Positions 15,599 to 22,343 of a stretch of 34,537 bases of DNA are shown here, piece by piece. How positions within the stretch are numbered: the first letter of the stretch is position 1; every line of letters begins with the position of its first letter. The translations under genes and the position numbers were made by a program. The stretch lies in assembly GCA_031274495.1 (NCBI GenBank), contig JAISQB010000049.1:1-34537 (forward strand). Reading direction: 5' to 3'. The stretch comes from Campylobacteraceae bacterium (lineage in GTDB: Bacteria > Campylobacterota > Campylobacteria > Campylobacterales > Campylobacteraceae). The notes beneath the pieces are model-generated. The model was not told where the DNA came from, searched no databases, and saw only the letters and a list, made by a program, of their open reading frames with translations.

Positions 15599-15626
15599 CT
15601 GCATGAGTATATTCCTAATTTTTTAT

Positions 15627-15676
15627 CTTGTTGCGCTCGTGTTCTTTGTATTCCCGCATGCACGGGAGTGACGAAA
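15627..15676 (+). repeat. Solo end of the dispersed palindromic element
   Basis: TTGCGCTCG..TTTGTATTCCCGC followed by ATGCACGGGAGTGACG resembles the right end of the elements at 20801-20989 and 23014-23200 (CGCTTCGCTTGTTTTGGATT, then CCCGC..GCGGGAAT). ATTCCCG pairs with CGGGAGT. The rest of the element is absent. The remaining gene-free stretch 15677-15838 shows only AT-rich DNA and a TTAATC-type dyad. Confidence 0.45.
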
Positions 15677-15838
15677 AAAAAGGGTTTGCCGCACCTCTTT
15701 GTAATTAATCCTTTTTTTAATCACACTTTTTATAAAACGGCGGAAAAGAATATATCGCAACCCTCATCCGTCCGCTTTATGCCACTCATCAGCGTTTCAT
15801 ATTTTTCTTGATAAAGCCTATTGGCGTTTCGATTTCAC

Positions 15839-16072
15839 TTACGAGTTATTCTCCAAAAGTATCTTTTCGCACTTTTTTATCTGCTCGTCGACTACTTGGA
15901 TTATCTCCTTTAACTCTTTGGCTTTCTCCTCGTCAGCTTCACTTAGTTCCGATTTTAAGGCGCCCCTTCTTGTGTGTAGCTTATCTATCAAAGAGGAGAG
16001 GTTTTCATTCTCATCTTTTTGAAGCCCCAACATACTCTTAAGCCCCTCTAAAAATCCGCTTTTGTTCTCCAT
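15839..16072 (-). CDS. Small charged coiled-coil protein
   Basis: A 77-residue hydrophilic protein with no recognised family. The N-terminus MENKSGFLEGLKSMLGLQK may be amphipathic. From about residue 25 to 73 it is Leu/Glu/Lys-rich with heptad-like spacing (NLSSLIDKLHTRRGALKSEL, then KAKELKEIIQVVDEQIKKCE), a probable coiled coil. ATG 16072 is preferred because GAAGGAG lies 8 bases before it; a GTG at 16081 overlaps the stop of the upstream transporter gene. Six bases separate the two genes, so it is surely co-transcribed and may bind the transporter's PhoU-like domain. Confidence 0.65.
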   Translation of the reverse strand: MENKSGFLEGLKSMLGLQKDENENLSSLIDKLHTRRGALKSELSEADEEKAKELKEIIQVVDEQIKKCEKILLENNS

Positions 16073-16077
16073 TTTTA

Positions 16078-17859
16078 TCACTCCTTCACCCCGTTATCTA
16101 CTGAAAGCACCGCTTGCATCGTCTCTTTTTGCCCGATATCTTTGTGGATAAAGAGTATCTTCGCAGCATCCGTGAGGGATTTTGAGATGTGCAAAGCGTA
16201 TGCGTTGTCATTCATCAAGGAGCTCCCCATAAGCGGCGATACGCTCCCGGCTTTTAGCAGCGCTCCAAGCGTAAGCGAAGCGTTCTTGTCGAACTTTTCG
16301 CTAAGCATTTCAAGCTGCGCTATCAGCACCACCGTGAGGTCCCCCTCATCACTCTCAAAAACCCTCTCCAATATCCTAAGCTGCGTCAAAAGGTGCTCCC
16401 TTATAGAGTTGTAACCGCTTTTGATGCCGTCGTTGTGGCTTGTCATATATTTGGTCAAATTCTTTTGCAGATGCTTGACATCTTTTAGCGCTTCAACGAT
16501 ACTATGAGCCGCTTTTTGCAACTGCGCCAAATCATTGACGATATCGCCATTATCACTCATACTCTGCGATATGACGATGAAGTTTACTATCTTGCCGTAG
16601 ATGGTCTTTATCTTCTTTTGGTACATCTGCTCATAGTCAAAATCCAGCGCCTTTGAGCGCAGCTTCACCGTCTCCTCCACGCTTCTTTCGGAGTGCAGGT
16701 CGGCGACCTTCACGTGCACGCCAAGAGCCATAATATCCGCGGCGTTTTGATAGAGATGGCAAATCTCCTTTCGCGCCACTTCTCTCATCGCTTTTTCGTG
16801 TGTGATGGAGCTGTTTAGATACAAGACATCATCCCCCGCGTCCGTCTTTTGGCGTATGATTTTTTGCGCGAGTGCGGCGATATTTTCTATGAACGGATAC
16901 AAAAACATAACGCCCAAAGTGTTTATCGTAGTGTGAAACAGCGCCAATTTCAGGGCGTAATTACTCTCGCCGATGCCAAGCACGATAGCTTCGTATTTGA
17001 TGAGTATTATCAACTGATATATAAAAACGATGGACAAAAAGCAGATAAATATATTAAAAGAGAGATATAAAAGTGCGAGCCTCTTGCCCTCTACATTGGA
17101 GCCCAAAGAGCTGATGAGTCCCGTTAGCGTCGTGCCAAGATTTGCCCCTATGATGACGCCCAAAGCGTTCACATAGCTTACCTGTTCCGCGTCTAAGGCG
17201 GCTATGGTGAGCACTATCGTGGCAAGTGAGGATTGCGTGATGATGGCGATGATGATGCCAAGGGCGAAAAACGCAAATACGCCGGGCATACCCTCGATGG
17301 AGTATTGCGCGAGGTTAAAGTCATTCCCCAGCGCCTCAAATCCGTCTTTTATATACGCCACTCCCAAAAACAAAAAGCCGATACCGATAAGAACCTGCCC
17401 CGCACTCTTTAGCGTTTTGGAGGATTGAAGCAAAAATATAACGCCAAATATAATGATAGGCATCGCATATTTGGCGATATCCACTTTAACGCCAAGACCT
17501 GCCACTAACCACGCGCCCGAAGTCGTGCCGATCTGAGCGCCAAACAGTATGCCCGTACCTTGCACAAGGCTGATAAGCCCCGCACTCAAAAATGAGATGC
17601 TAAGAAGGGAGACGAGCGTGGAGGATTGCATAATGGTCGTGGCGGCTATACCGAAGATGATACTTTTGAGTTTTGTGGAGGTCTGGCGGCGCAAAAACAG
17701 CTCCAACGCCCCGCCGCCCGAACTCTTAAAGCCCTCGCCCATCGTCACCATACCGAAGATAAAGATGGCGATACCGGCGCTTAAGAGCAGTATATTTTCG
17801 CTTCTGAAAAAAAGATATGAGAGTACGGACAATCCCGCTATCAAAAAGACTCTTTGCAC
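16078..17859 (-). CDS. Na/Pi-cotransporter family protein with PhoU-like domain
   Basis: A 593-residue inner-membrane protein. The transport half (about 1-335) has two inverted repeats, each with the QSS signature: TTIMQSSTLVSLL (Gln78-Ser80) plus GAQIGTT (107-113), and AIITQSSLATIVL (Gln209-Ser211) plus GANLGTT (238-244). At least eight hydrophobic segments are visible. The C-terminal half (about 350-590) is a helical, charged PhoU-like region. This is the YjbB/NptA-like architecture for sodium-coupled phosphate transport, often proposed as efflux. AAGGACG lies before the ATG. It heads a two-gene operon with the small coiled-coil gene. Phosphate as substrate is family inference. Confidence 0.88.
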   Translation of the reverse strand: MQRVFLIAGLSVLSYLFFRSENILLLSAGIAIFIFGMVTMGEGFKSSGGGALELFLRRQTSTKLKSIIFGIAATTIMQSSTLVSLLSISFLSAGLISLVQGTGILFGAQIGTTSGAWLVAGLGVKVDIAKYAMPIIIFGVIFLLQSSKTLKSAGQVLIGIGFLFLGVAYIKDGFEALGNDFNLAQYSIEGMPGVFAFFALGIIIAIITQSSLATIVLTIAALDAEQVSYVNALGVIIGANLGTTLTGLISSLGSNVEGKRLALLYLSFNIFICFLSIVFIYQLIILIKYEAIVLGIGESNYALKLALFHTTINTLGVMFLYPFIENIAALAQKIIRQKTDAGDDVLYLNSSITHEKAMREVARKEICHLYQNAADIMALGVHVKVADLHSERSVEETVKLRSKALDFDYEQMYQKKIKTIYGKIVNFIVISQSMSDNGDIVNDLAQLQKAAHSIVEALKDVKHLQKNLTKYMTSHNDGIKSGYNSIREHLLTQLRILERVFESDEGDLTVVLIAQLEMLSEKFDKNASLTLGALLKAGSVSPLMGSSLMNDNAYALHISKSLTDAAKILFIHKDIGQKETMQAVLSVDNGVKE

Positions 17860-18000
17860 ATTCGTCCTTCTGGTTTTTCCGTTAGGATATCATATTTTTT
17901 GCCAAATTACGCTTATCTGGGTTTTTGTCGCGGCGGATATTTTTATAAAATTCTATATTAAATCTATAGATATACTATTGTATATTTTAAAAAAATGTGC

Positions 18001-18063
18001 TACAATTACTTTTTTTGTGTGAGGAACAAAAAAATGTCGAAATGCGTTGATAATAGTTATTAA
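18001..18063 (+). other. Possible promoter and 9-codon leader ORF
   Basis: TACAAT (18001-18006) is a plausible -10. It is followed by GAGGAA and an ATG at 18034 that opens a 9-codon frame MSKCVDNSY ending at 18063. It lies 68 bases before the DUF2325 gene and upstream of its Fur box. A leader peptide is possible, but such short frames are common by chance. Confidence 0.22.
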
Positions 18064-18087
18064 AATAAGCTCTTTTTCAGGTTTTTT

Positions 18088-18106
18088 ATTTATAATAATC
18101 ATTATC
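18088..18106 (+). promoter_or_regulatory. Fur box overlapping a -10 element
   Basis: The 19 bases here match 15 of 19 positions of the classical Fur consensus, with the right half AATCATTATC perfect. A TATAAT (18091-18096) lies inside it, 36 bases before the ATG at 18132, so bound Fur would block the promoter. This predicts iron repression of the DUF2325 gene, its unknown neighbour and fldA. Confidence 0.72.
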
Positions 18107-18131
18107 AGAAATTATTACAGAGGGAGTTAGA

Positions 18132-18458
18132 ATGTCCGTACTTGTTATAGGCGCTGATGAGATAAATCCGATCAGGGCAGTGCTGAATGATCTTGGGGCA
18201 GATGAGGTGGTGCATTGGGACGCCAGAAAAAAGAGCAGTGTAAATAGGAAGATTATTCCGCAGAACACTCAGTGTATAGTGATGTTGACAAGTTTTCTTA
18301 ACCACAACACGATGAAGCTCTTCAAATCCGAAGCCAAAAAACGCAATATTCCGGTAGTTTGCGCGAAAAGAAGCGTGAGCTGCGTCTACAGCGAATACTG
18401 CAAAGTGTTCGGGTTGAACAAGGATTATGATTGCGGCGAATGCCAAAAGAGTTTTTAA
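18132..18458 (+). CDS. DUF2325 family protein with Cys-rich C-terminus
   Basis: A 108-residue soluble protein of the DUF2325 family. It has the Rossmann-like start MSVLVIGADEINPIRAVLND, VVHWDARKKSS, the IVMLTSFLNHNTMKLFKSEAK core and the CAKRSVS motif. Cysteines at 77, 84, 90, 101 and 104 crowd the last 32 residues, ending YDCGECQKSF, an arrangement that could bind metal or an iron-sulfur cluster. GAGGGAG lies before the ATG. It is the first gene after a Fur box and is followed, three bases later, by an unknown gene and then fldA. Biochemical role unknown; iron-responsive expression inferred. Confidence 0.8.
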   Translation: MSVLVIGADEINPIRAVLNDLGADEVVHWDARKKSSVNRKIIPQNTQCIVMLTSFLNHNTMKLFKSEAKKRNIPVVCAKRSVSCVYSEYCKVFGLNKDYDCGECQKSF

Positions 18459-18461
18459 CAA

Positions 18462-19193
18462 ATGCTTTTTGGTTTCGAGCGGATAGACGGGAGATGGGTA
18501 GAGAGAGTGCCAACGCTATTTCAATCTTTCTCGCCCAAAGAGCAGCGCGAGTTTTTCATCAACCAATACAACTGTTGCGTCGGCAAAGATGAGCGTGTCG
18601 CTTTTAGGAAGGGTTTTGGCTCTTTAACTCTTTTTGAGATTTTCAAAAGCAAGATACTCTCAAGGCTAAAGGTCAAAAACAGGCTCCGTAAAAACGAGCT
18701 TAAAACGTTTGACCCCTACTCCGCTGTGTTAATCGCGCTTTTTATCAAAGGGGATTATGAGGAGCTAAAAAGGGTGATAGAGGCAAACGCGTTTTTACCC
18801 AAAATCTCTCAGGCGATGTTGATTTTTAGGATATTCTCGTCTGCAAATTGCGGGATAGTATTTGACGCGAAGACTCTTTTTTCGGAGTTTGTGCTGGAGA
18901 AGATTACACGCAAAAACCCCGACAAAGAGGTCTATTTTAAAGATGGCTTGATTGCGGTTGAAAAAGACGGCGAGTGTCTTTTAAATATTATGTTGTGTTT
19001 TAAAAAATTTGACAAGGATAAGATTTATCTCGTCAAAGATGAGATAGATGAGGCTTGGAGAAAGGTCGCAAAGGGCAATATCAGGTCTTTGTATATCGTT
19101 TTTCCTAAAAATAGCGCGTTTAAGCGCCATATAGAGGTGAAAAACCCCTGCTTTACCAACTCTTTGGTGAAGCTTGTTCCATATACCATTTAA
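18462..19193 (+). CDS. Unknown protein in the fldA operon
   Basis: A 243-residue soluble protein I do not recognise by domain. No TM segment or signal peptide is present. It starts MLFGFERIDGRWVERVPTLF, has an Arg/Lys-rich stretch about residues 66-82 (KILSRLKVKNRLRKNELK), and scattered cysteines (Cys38-Cys39, then about 133, 176 and 230). From memory, a similar unlinked-by-function pair of genes precedes fldA in Campylobacter. The start follows the DUF2325 stop by three bases with only a weak AAGAG, so coupling is likely; fldA follows after 14 bases. Iron-limited expression is inferred from the shared Fur box. Function unknown. Confidence 0.68.
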   Translation: MLFGFERIDGRWVERVPTLFQSFSPKEQREFFINQYNCCVGKDERVAFRKGFGSLTLFEIFKSKILSRLKVKNRLRKNELKTFDPYSAVLIALFIKGDYEELKRVIEANAFLPKISQAMLIFRIFSSANCGIVFDAKTLFSEFVLEKITRKNPDKEVYFKDGLIAVEKDGECLLNIMLCFKKFDKDKIYLVKDEIDEAWRKVAKGNIRSLYIVFPKNSAFKRHIEVKNPCFTNSLVKLVPYTI

Positions 19194-19207
19194 ATTAGGA
19201 GATACAA

Positions 19208-19702
19208 ATGTCAATAGCTATAGTTTTCGGAAGCAGCGGCGGCAACACGGAGGGCGTTGCCAAACTTATCAAAAAAGGTCTTGGCAAAGAGGCTGACTTG
19301 ATAGATATCGGCAAGGCTGACGCGAGTAAGATAAACAGTTACGATAAGCTGATTTTGGGTACGTCGACTTGGTATGAGGGCGAACTGCAGGATGATTGGG
19401 ATTCGTTTGATAAAGAGTCGCTTGAGCTTGAAGGCAAAACAGTCGCGCTCTTCGGACTTGGCGACCAAGAGGGTTACGGCGGCGAATTTGCCGACGGCGT
19501 GGGGACTTTATACCACTTGAGCTTGAAAAAAGGCGCTAAGATAGTTGGTGATAAAAACTCTACCGAAGGGTATAATTTTGAAGAGTCAAAAGCGGTAGTA
19601 GACGGCAAATTTGTAGGTCTTATCGTTGATGAAGACAACCAAAGCGACTTGACGGCGGAGAGAGTCGAAAAATGGGTCGAGAGCATAAAATCCGCTTTTT
19701 AA
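19208..19702 (+). CDS. fldA: Flavodoxin (canonical copy)
   Basis: A 164-residue long-chain FMN flavodoxin that carries low-potential electrons, typically for PFOR, in place of ferredoxin when iron is scarce. Phosphate-binding loop GSSGGNT (8-14); the 50s loop GTSTWYEGELQDDW with flavin-stacking Trp55; and the 90s loop LFGLGDQEGYGGEF with Asp86 and stacking Tyr90. All FMN contacts are standard. AGGAG precedes the ATG. As third gene of the Fur-box operon it is probably iron-repressed. A diverged paralogue follows 228 bases downstream. Confidence 0.94.
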   Translation: MSIAIVFGSSGGNTEGVAKLIKKGLGKEADLIDIGKADASKINSYDKLILGTSTWYEGELQDDWDSFDKESLELEGKTVALFGLGDQEGYGGEFADGVGTLYHLSLKKGAKIVGDKNSTEGYNFEESKAVVDGKFVGLIVDEDNQSDLTAERVEKWVESIKSAF

Positions 19703-19719
19703 ATTCATAAATTTAAGGT

Positions 19720-19743
19720 TAGTTTTGCTTCGAAGCAAAACTA
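19720..19743 (+). terminator. 24-bp perfect palindrome after fldA
   Basis: A perfect palindrome centred on TTCGAA (arms TAGTTTTGCTTC and GAAGCAAAACTA) starts 18 bases after the fldA stop; CCTCTTTTG follows. Shape and place fit a terminator, though it could also bind a protein. The TTTTGC..GCAAAA arms recur inside the 185-bp dispersed elements. Confidence 0.55.
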
Positions 19744-19865
19744 CCTCTTTTGCCCATTCTTGATAAAAACCATAAATTTTAAGTGTGTCAAATCCTCCCA
19801 CAACAACCAAATTTAAGAGAAAAATGGTACGAATAGTATGGATTTCTTACCCCCATTTAAAAAAA

Positions 19866-19884
19866 TAGGATAAGATATATCCTA
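19866..19884 (+). promoter_or_regulatory. Dyad operator candidate before the second flavodoxin
   Basis: TAGGATA (19866-19872) and TATCCTA (19878-19884) are exact inverses around a 5-base centre, 46 bases before the ATG. No matching Fur consensus is present, so this copy seems to have a different regulator from fldA. A small hairpin CCGC-N6-GCGG (19887-19900) follows in the leader. Confidence 0.45.
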
Positions 19885-19929
19885 ATCCGCTTCAACGCGG
19901 TTTATCAAAACAAATAACAAGGAGAAAAA

Positions 19930-20427
19930 ATGTCTTTGGCTATAGTTTACGGAAGCACAAAAGGCACGACGGCAAGGGTGGCTGAGCTCATAAAGAGCAG
20001 GTTTGAAGGGGCTGATTTGATAAATATCGCACAAGCTAAACCCGACGAACTAAACAGATACGACGGATTTATTTTCGGCACATCTACTTGGTATGACGGG
20101 GAGTTGCAGGATGATTGGGAAGAGTTCGACAAAAACGCCATCAAAGTCGAAGGCAAACCCGTCGCGCTCTTTGGCATAGGCAACCAAAAAAGACACGGCG
20201 AAACATTTTCCAACGGCATCGGCATTTTGCACGAGCTATTTTCAAAAAACGGCGCGAAAATCATAGGCGACAAAAATCCAACTGACGGATATGTCTTCGA
20301 AAAATCAAAAGCGGTAGTAGACGGCAAATTCGTAGGTCTCATCATCGACCAAGAGTTCCCTGATGATCTTGCAAAAGAGTATGTCGCCAAATGGACAAGC
20401 TCGATAAAAGACAATTTCGCAATATAA
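19930..20427 (+). CDS. Second, diverged flavodoxin
   Basis: A 165-residue flavodoxin paralogue of fldA. The phosphate loop is GSTKGTT (8-14) and Trp54 is kept in GTSTWYDGELQDDW. The 90s loop reads LFGIGNQKRHGETF: the Asp of GxGDQ is Asn85 and the stacking Tyr is replaced by His89. In flavodoxins these residues pack on the isoalloxazine ring and set its redox potentials, so this protein should have shifted potentials. AAGGAG lies before the ATG; a terminator follows at 20438. It has its own upstream region and dyad, so it is expressed apart from fldA. Function as an electron carrier is likely; partner unknown. Confidence 0.9.
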   Translation: MSLAIVYGSTKGTTARVAELIKSRFEGADLINIAQAKPDELNRYDGFIFGTSTWYDGELQDDWEEFDKNAIKVEGKPVALFGIGNQKRHGETFSNGIGILHELFSKNGAKIIGDKNPTDGYVFEKSKAVVDGKFVGLIIDQEFPDDLAKEYVAKWTSSIKDNFAI

Positions 20428-20437
20428 ACGCACAATC

Positions 20438-20472
20438 ATAGGACGGCATTGTAAAATCCCGTCCTATCTTTT
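20438..20472 (+). terminator. Intrinsic terminator of the second flavodoxin gene
   Basis: ATAGGACGG (20438-20446) pairs exactly with CCGTCCTAT (20459-20467), loop 12 bases, followed by CTTTTG and later GTTTTG. It begins 11 bases after the stop. Confidence 0.7.
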
Positions 20473-20498
20473 GTAGTTTTGCAAAAACGGGACAGCTT

Positions 20499-20800
20499 TT
20501 ATAGATAGGTTACGCGTTTATCTATCCAAATATCTTCATCACGCCAAGCGACAATAACATATCCTACTTCGCCATATCACATTATTATGTGAACTGTACG
20601 CTTTTGCGCTCGCATGAACAACAGCAACGCATTTTGCCCCTATCGCTAAATCTCCAAAAACAATATTCTCAAAAACAGCTACCCAATTTTATGCGAAATA
20701 TTCCCTCTTCATCATGCCTTTGGGCTACAAAACAATCCGCGACAATTTTTCACGCTCTTCACTCGTAGCGATGTAAATCGCAAAAATACGAATCCAAACC
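20499..20800 (-). pseudogene. Decayed unidentified reading frame
   Basis: The minus strand reads protein-like segments in shifting frames: VWIRIFAIYIATSEEREKL (about 20800-20740), ENIVFGDLAIGAKCVAVVHA (about 20680-20600), then YGEVGYVIVAWRDEDIWIDK and RVTYL with a stop at 20501-20499. At least two frameshifts and several stops separate them. I cannot name the parent gene. Its upstream end abuts the element at 20801-20989. The call rests only on the protein-like look of the segments. Confidence 0.3.
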
Positions 20801-20989
20801 CTCTTCCATCATTCCCGTGAAAATAAGCGAAGCGTCTCTTTTGTTAAAAGTCGTATTGAATTTATGGATGATTTCCAATCAGATATCTTCTTTGACTTGT
20901 TATGTTTTTTAGTTTCAAGGAAACATTTTGCTGAAGCAAAAACGCTTCGCTTGTTTTGGATTCACGCTTTCACGGGAATGACGGGAGAG
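20801..20989 (+). mobile_element. Copy 1 of a ~185-bp element with terminal inverted repeats
   Basis: The left arm (about 20801-20834: ATTCCCGTGAAA..AAGCGAAGCG) and the right arm (20943-20989: CGCTTCGCTTGTTTT..TTTCACGGGAATGACGGGAG) are inverse, with ~13 extra bases in the right arm. The interior has two small hairpins, GTTTC/GAAAC and TTTTGC/GCAAAA. A run of about 60 bases near 20904-20962 is identical in copy 2 at 23014-23200. There is no coding capacity. This looks like a non-autonomous, MITE- or REP/Correia-like element. Confidence 0.7.
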
Positions 20990-21560
20990 AATGGATTTGC
21001 GCGTTTTGTGCTGTCGTAGTGGGGAAACGACGAAAAATGGGGGGGTTGTTTTTGTGAAAAAACGGTACGAACCGTCTCTTTTGTTTCCTATAATTACACA
21101 TAAAAATCATCAATGTTAAAAAAACAATACATATACAAAACAGATATGCATTAGCCAAGAACGCCTAAAATAGCATTTTTTTAGCTATTTTATTACCTAA
21201 GCTTTATTGTATTGTTTAAAATCATTATGATATAAAATAACCGCACCTTCCCGATAAACTAAAAACAATAGACAAAAAAGTTTGGCTTCGGCGCCCCACT
21301 TTCACATCTGTTTAAAGCCTTAAATGCCCCTTATTTTTGATAAATTCCTTAAAAAGCAGCATTACAAATCGCCTCGCTTTCGCCAATATAAATCCCAGCT
21401 TAAGCAAAATCGTCAAATTTACGATAGATTTATTTAGTCATTAAATACCATTTGTCAAATTATCTTAAAAAATAAAATATCAGTTCTATATACATCGCAA
21501 AACTTTAATTTTACTTTGCTTTAGTTAGTATGGGTGCAGATTATAGGTAAGGAGGCGGGC
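20990..21560. other. AT-rich gene-free stretch with one hairpin
   Basis: No gene is seen. TAAAATAGC (21166-21174) and GCTATTTTA (21184-21192) form a 9-bp hairpin with a T-rich loop, which could terminate transcription in either direction. ATCATTATGAT near 21220 resembles half of a Fur site but is too poor to call. The rest is AT-rich without repeats I could detect. Confidence 0.4.
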
Positions 21561-21923
21561 ATGCTGAAGCTCGCATTGAACGGTTGTAATAGTGTCCATG
21601 TTGGTTTGGGCAACGGCTGCAAACATAGCTGCGCCCTCACTCTCAATGCCTTTTTGCGCGATTTGGCTATGATGGATGCCATATCCAAACAAAACTATTT
21701 TACAAATCGGCAAAAAGGCAGAATGGACGAGAGGATATGTCGCTCTTCTCATATATTTAGCTATCGCCCCAATGGAAGTGTGGACACGAAAAGGTGTAGG
21801 GGTCCATCCCAAAGCTTTCGTGAAAATCCGCCGCGCAAAGCGTCGATTATGAAGATAGGCGGCAGTCCGCCCGCGCATTTCGACCGACAGACAACTCCCC
21901 CATATGCGGGTATCCAAACTTGA
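21561..21923 (+). CDS. Doubtful 120-residue ORF
   Basis: An open frame with a very good AAGGAGG ribosome site five bases before the ATG, in a region otherwise lacking genes. The product, MLKLALNGCNSVHVGLGNG.., has no recognised domain, becomes Arg/Pro-rich, and ends TTPPYAGIQT, which is merely the translation of the palindromic repeat at 21890-21990. An antisense frame (22004-21525) is also open. Either may be chance; the last third is repeat DNA. Treat as unverified. Confidence 0.25.
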   Translation: MLKLALNGCNSVHVGLGNGCKHSCALTLNAFLRDLAMMDAISKQNYFTNRQKGRMDERICRSSHIFSYRPNGSVDTKRCRGPSQSFRENPPRKASIMKIGGSPPAHFDRQTTPPYAGIQT

Positions 21924-21990
21924 ACATACATAGCACTCCGTGTTGTGAGACTCCTTTATTCCCGGATACCCACTTATGGGGGGAATGGTG
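21890..21990. repeat. ~100-bp palindromic repeat element, copy 1
   Basis: Minus-strand GGATACCCGCATATGGGGGA (reading from about 21915) faces plus-strand GGATACCCACTTATGGGGGG (21964-21983), separated by about 45 bases. Each arm is itself a short palindrome of the CCCGC-N-GCGGG type often seen as REP-like repeats. A further CGGGAAT/ATTCCCG pair (21993-21999/22040-22046) follows. Confidence 0.5.
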
Positions 21991-22037
21991 CAACGGGAAT
22001 CCACCCCTCTTCCGTAGCATCATCCCCCATTTTTCCG

Positions 22038-22238
22038 CTATTCCCGAGGACTGGGTCTCCGAAAAAAAGTGAAAGCTATTTTTTGGAGCAAGTCATACGG
22101 GAGTTCAAATCGCCTTAACAAAACATTTCCCACGCGAAGCGCTTTCGCCTCGGCACGACATTTTATCAACAACAATATCTCATCAAAAGTTTTCAAAACA
22201 CGACAAGCAATGATCTGTCCCTTGTCGTATTCATGCAT
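22038..22238 (-). CDS. Doubtful 66-residue ORF
   Basis: A minus-strand frame, MHEYDKGQIIACRVLKTFDE.., with TAGGAG five bases before its ATG. The product is Leu/Lys/Arg-rich, looks helical, and has no signal peptide or known domain. The ribosome-site bases belong to the palindromic repeat at 22239-22333, and the gene lies among pseudogenes and repeats. It could be a small real gene, a remnant, or chance. Confidence 0.3.
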   Translation of the reverse strand: MHEYDKGQIIACRVLKTFDEILLLIKCRAEAKALRVGNVLLRRFELPYDLLQKIAFTFFRRPSPRE

Positions 22239-22333
22239 ACAACTCCTACATAGGCGGCTATCCGAAGCGTCAAATATCTTTGAATAAAATTTTATATTTC
22301 CCTTGGATATCCGTCTATGGCGGAGAGCGCGCA
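22239..22333. repeat. ~95-bp palindromic repeat element, copy 2
   Basis: Minus-strand GGATAGCCGCCTATGTAGGA (from about 22263) faces plus-strand GGATATCCGTCTATGGCGGA (22305-22324) across about 40 AT-rich bases. It has the same head-to-head layout as the copy at 21890-21990, including the shared GGAGTTGT beside one arm. Confidence 0.5.
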
Positions 22334-22343
22334 AGGAGTACCC

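Larger units (their letters stand above)
15192..15615 (+). repeat. Three tandem ~140-bp copies of the fabH 3' end plus terminator
   Basis: Unit A begins inside fabH at 15192, unit B at 15337 and unit C at 15477; spacings are 145 and 140 bp, and C ends near 15615. Each starts GCGGCGG, encodes GGFT..S.L and the fabH stop region, then has AAAATCTCTTTTT, TGATAGCAAAATAA (A and B) and a GCAAATGTTAT-type end. Copy C still reads [15 protein letters not shown] and a stop in frame, with synonymous changes; copy B has small deletions and reads out of frame. Identity is high but clearly decayed, so the duplications are not recent. No start codon or ribosome site lies in B or C, so they are not genes. Confidence 0.85.

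Noticed and set aside
15192-15615. CRISPR array
   Set aside because: The repeat is ~140 bp with no unique spacers and includes fabH coding sequence.
21038-21046. G7 tract as a phase-variation switch
   Set aside because: Only seven G and not inside or before a gene I can support.
21525-22004. 159-codon minus-strand ORF
   Set aside because: It is antisense to another open frame, has no ribosome site or known domain, and its first third is palindromic repeat DNA.
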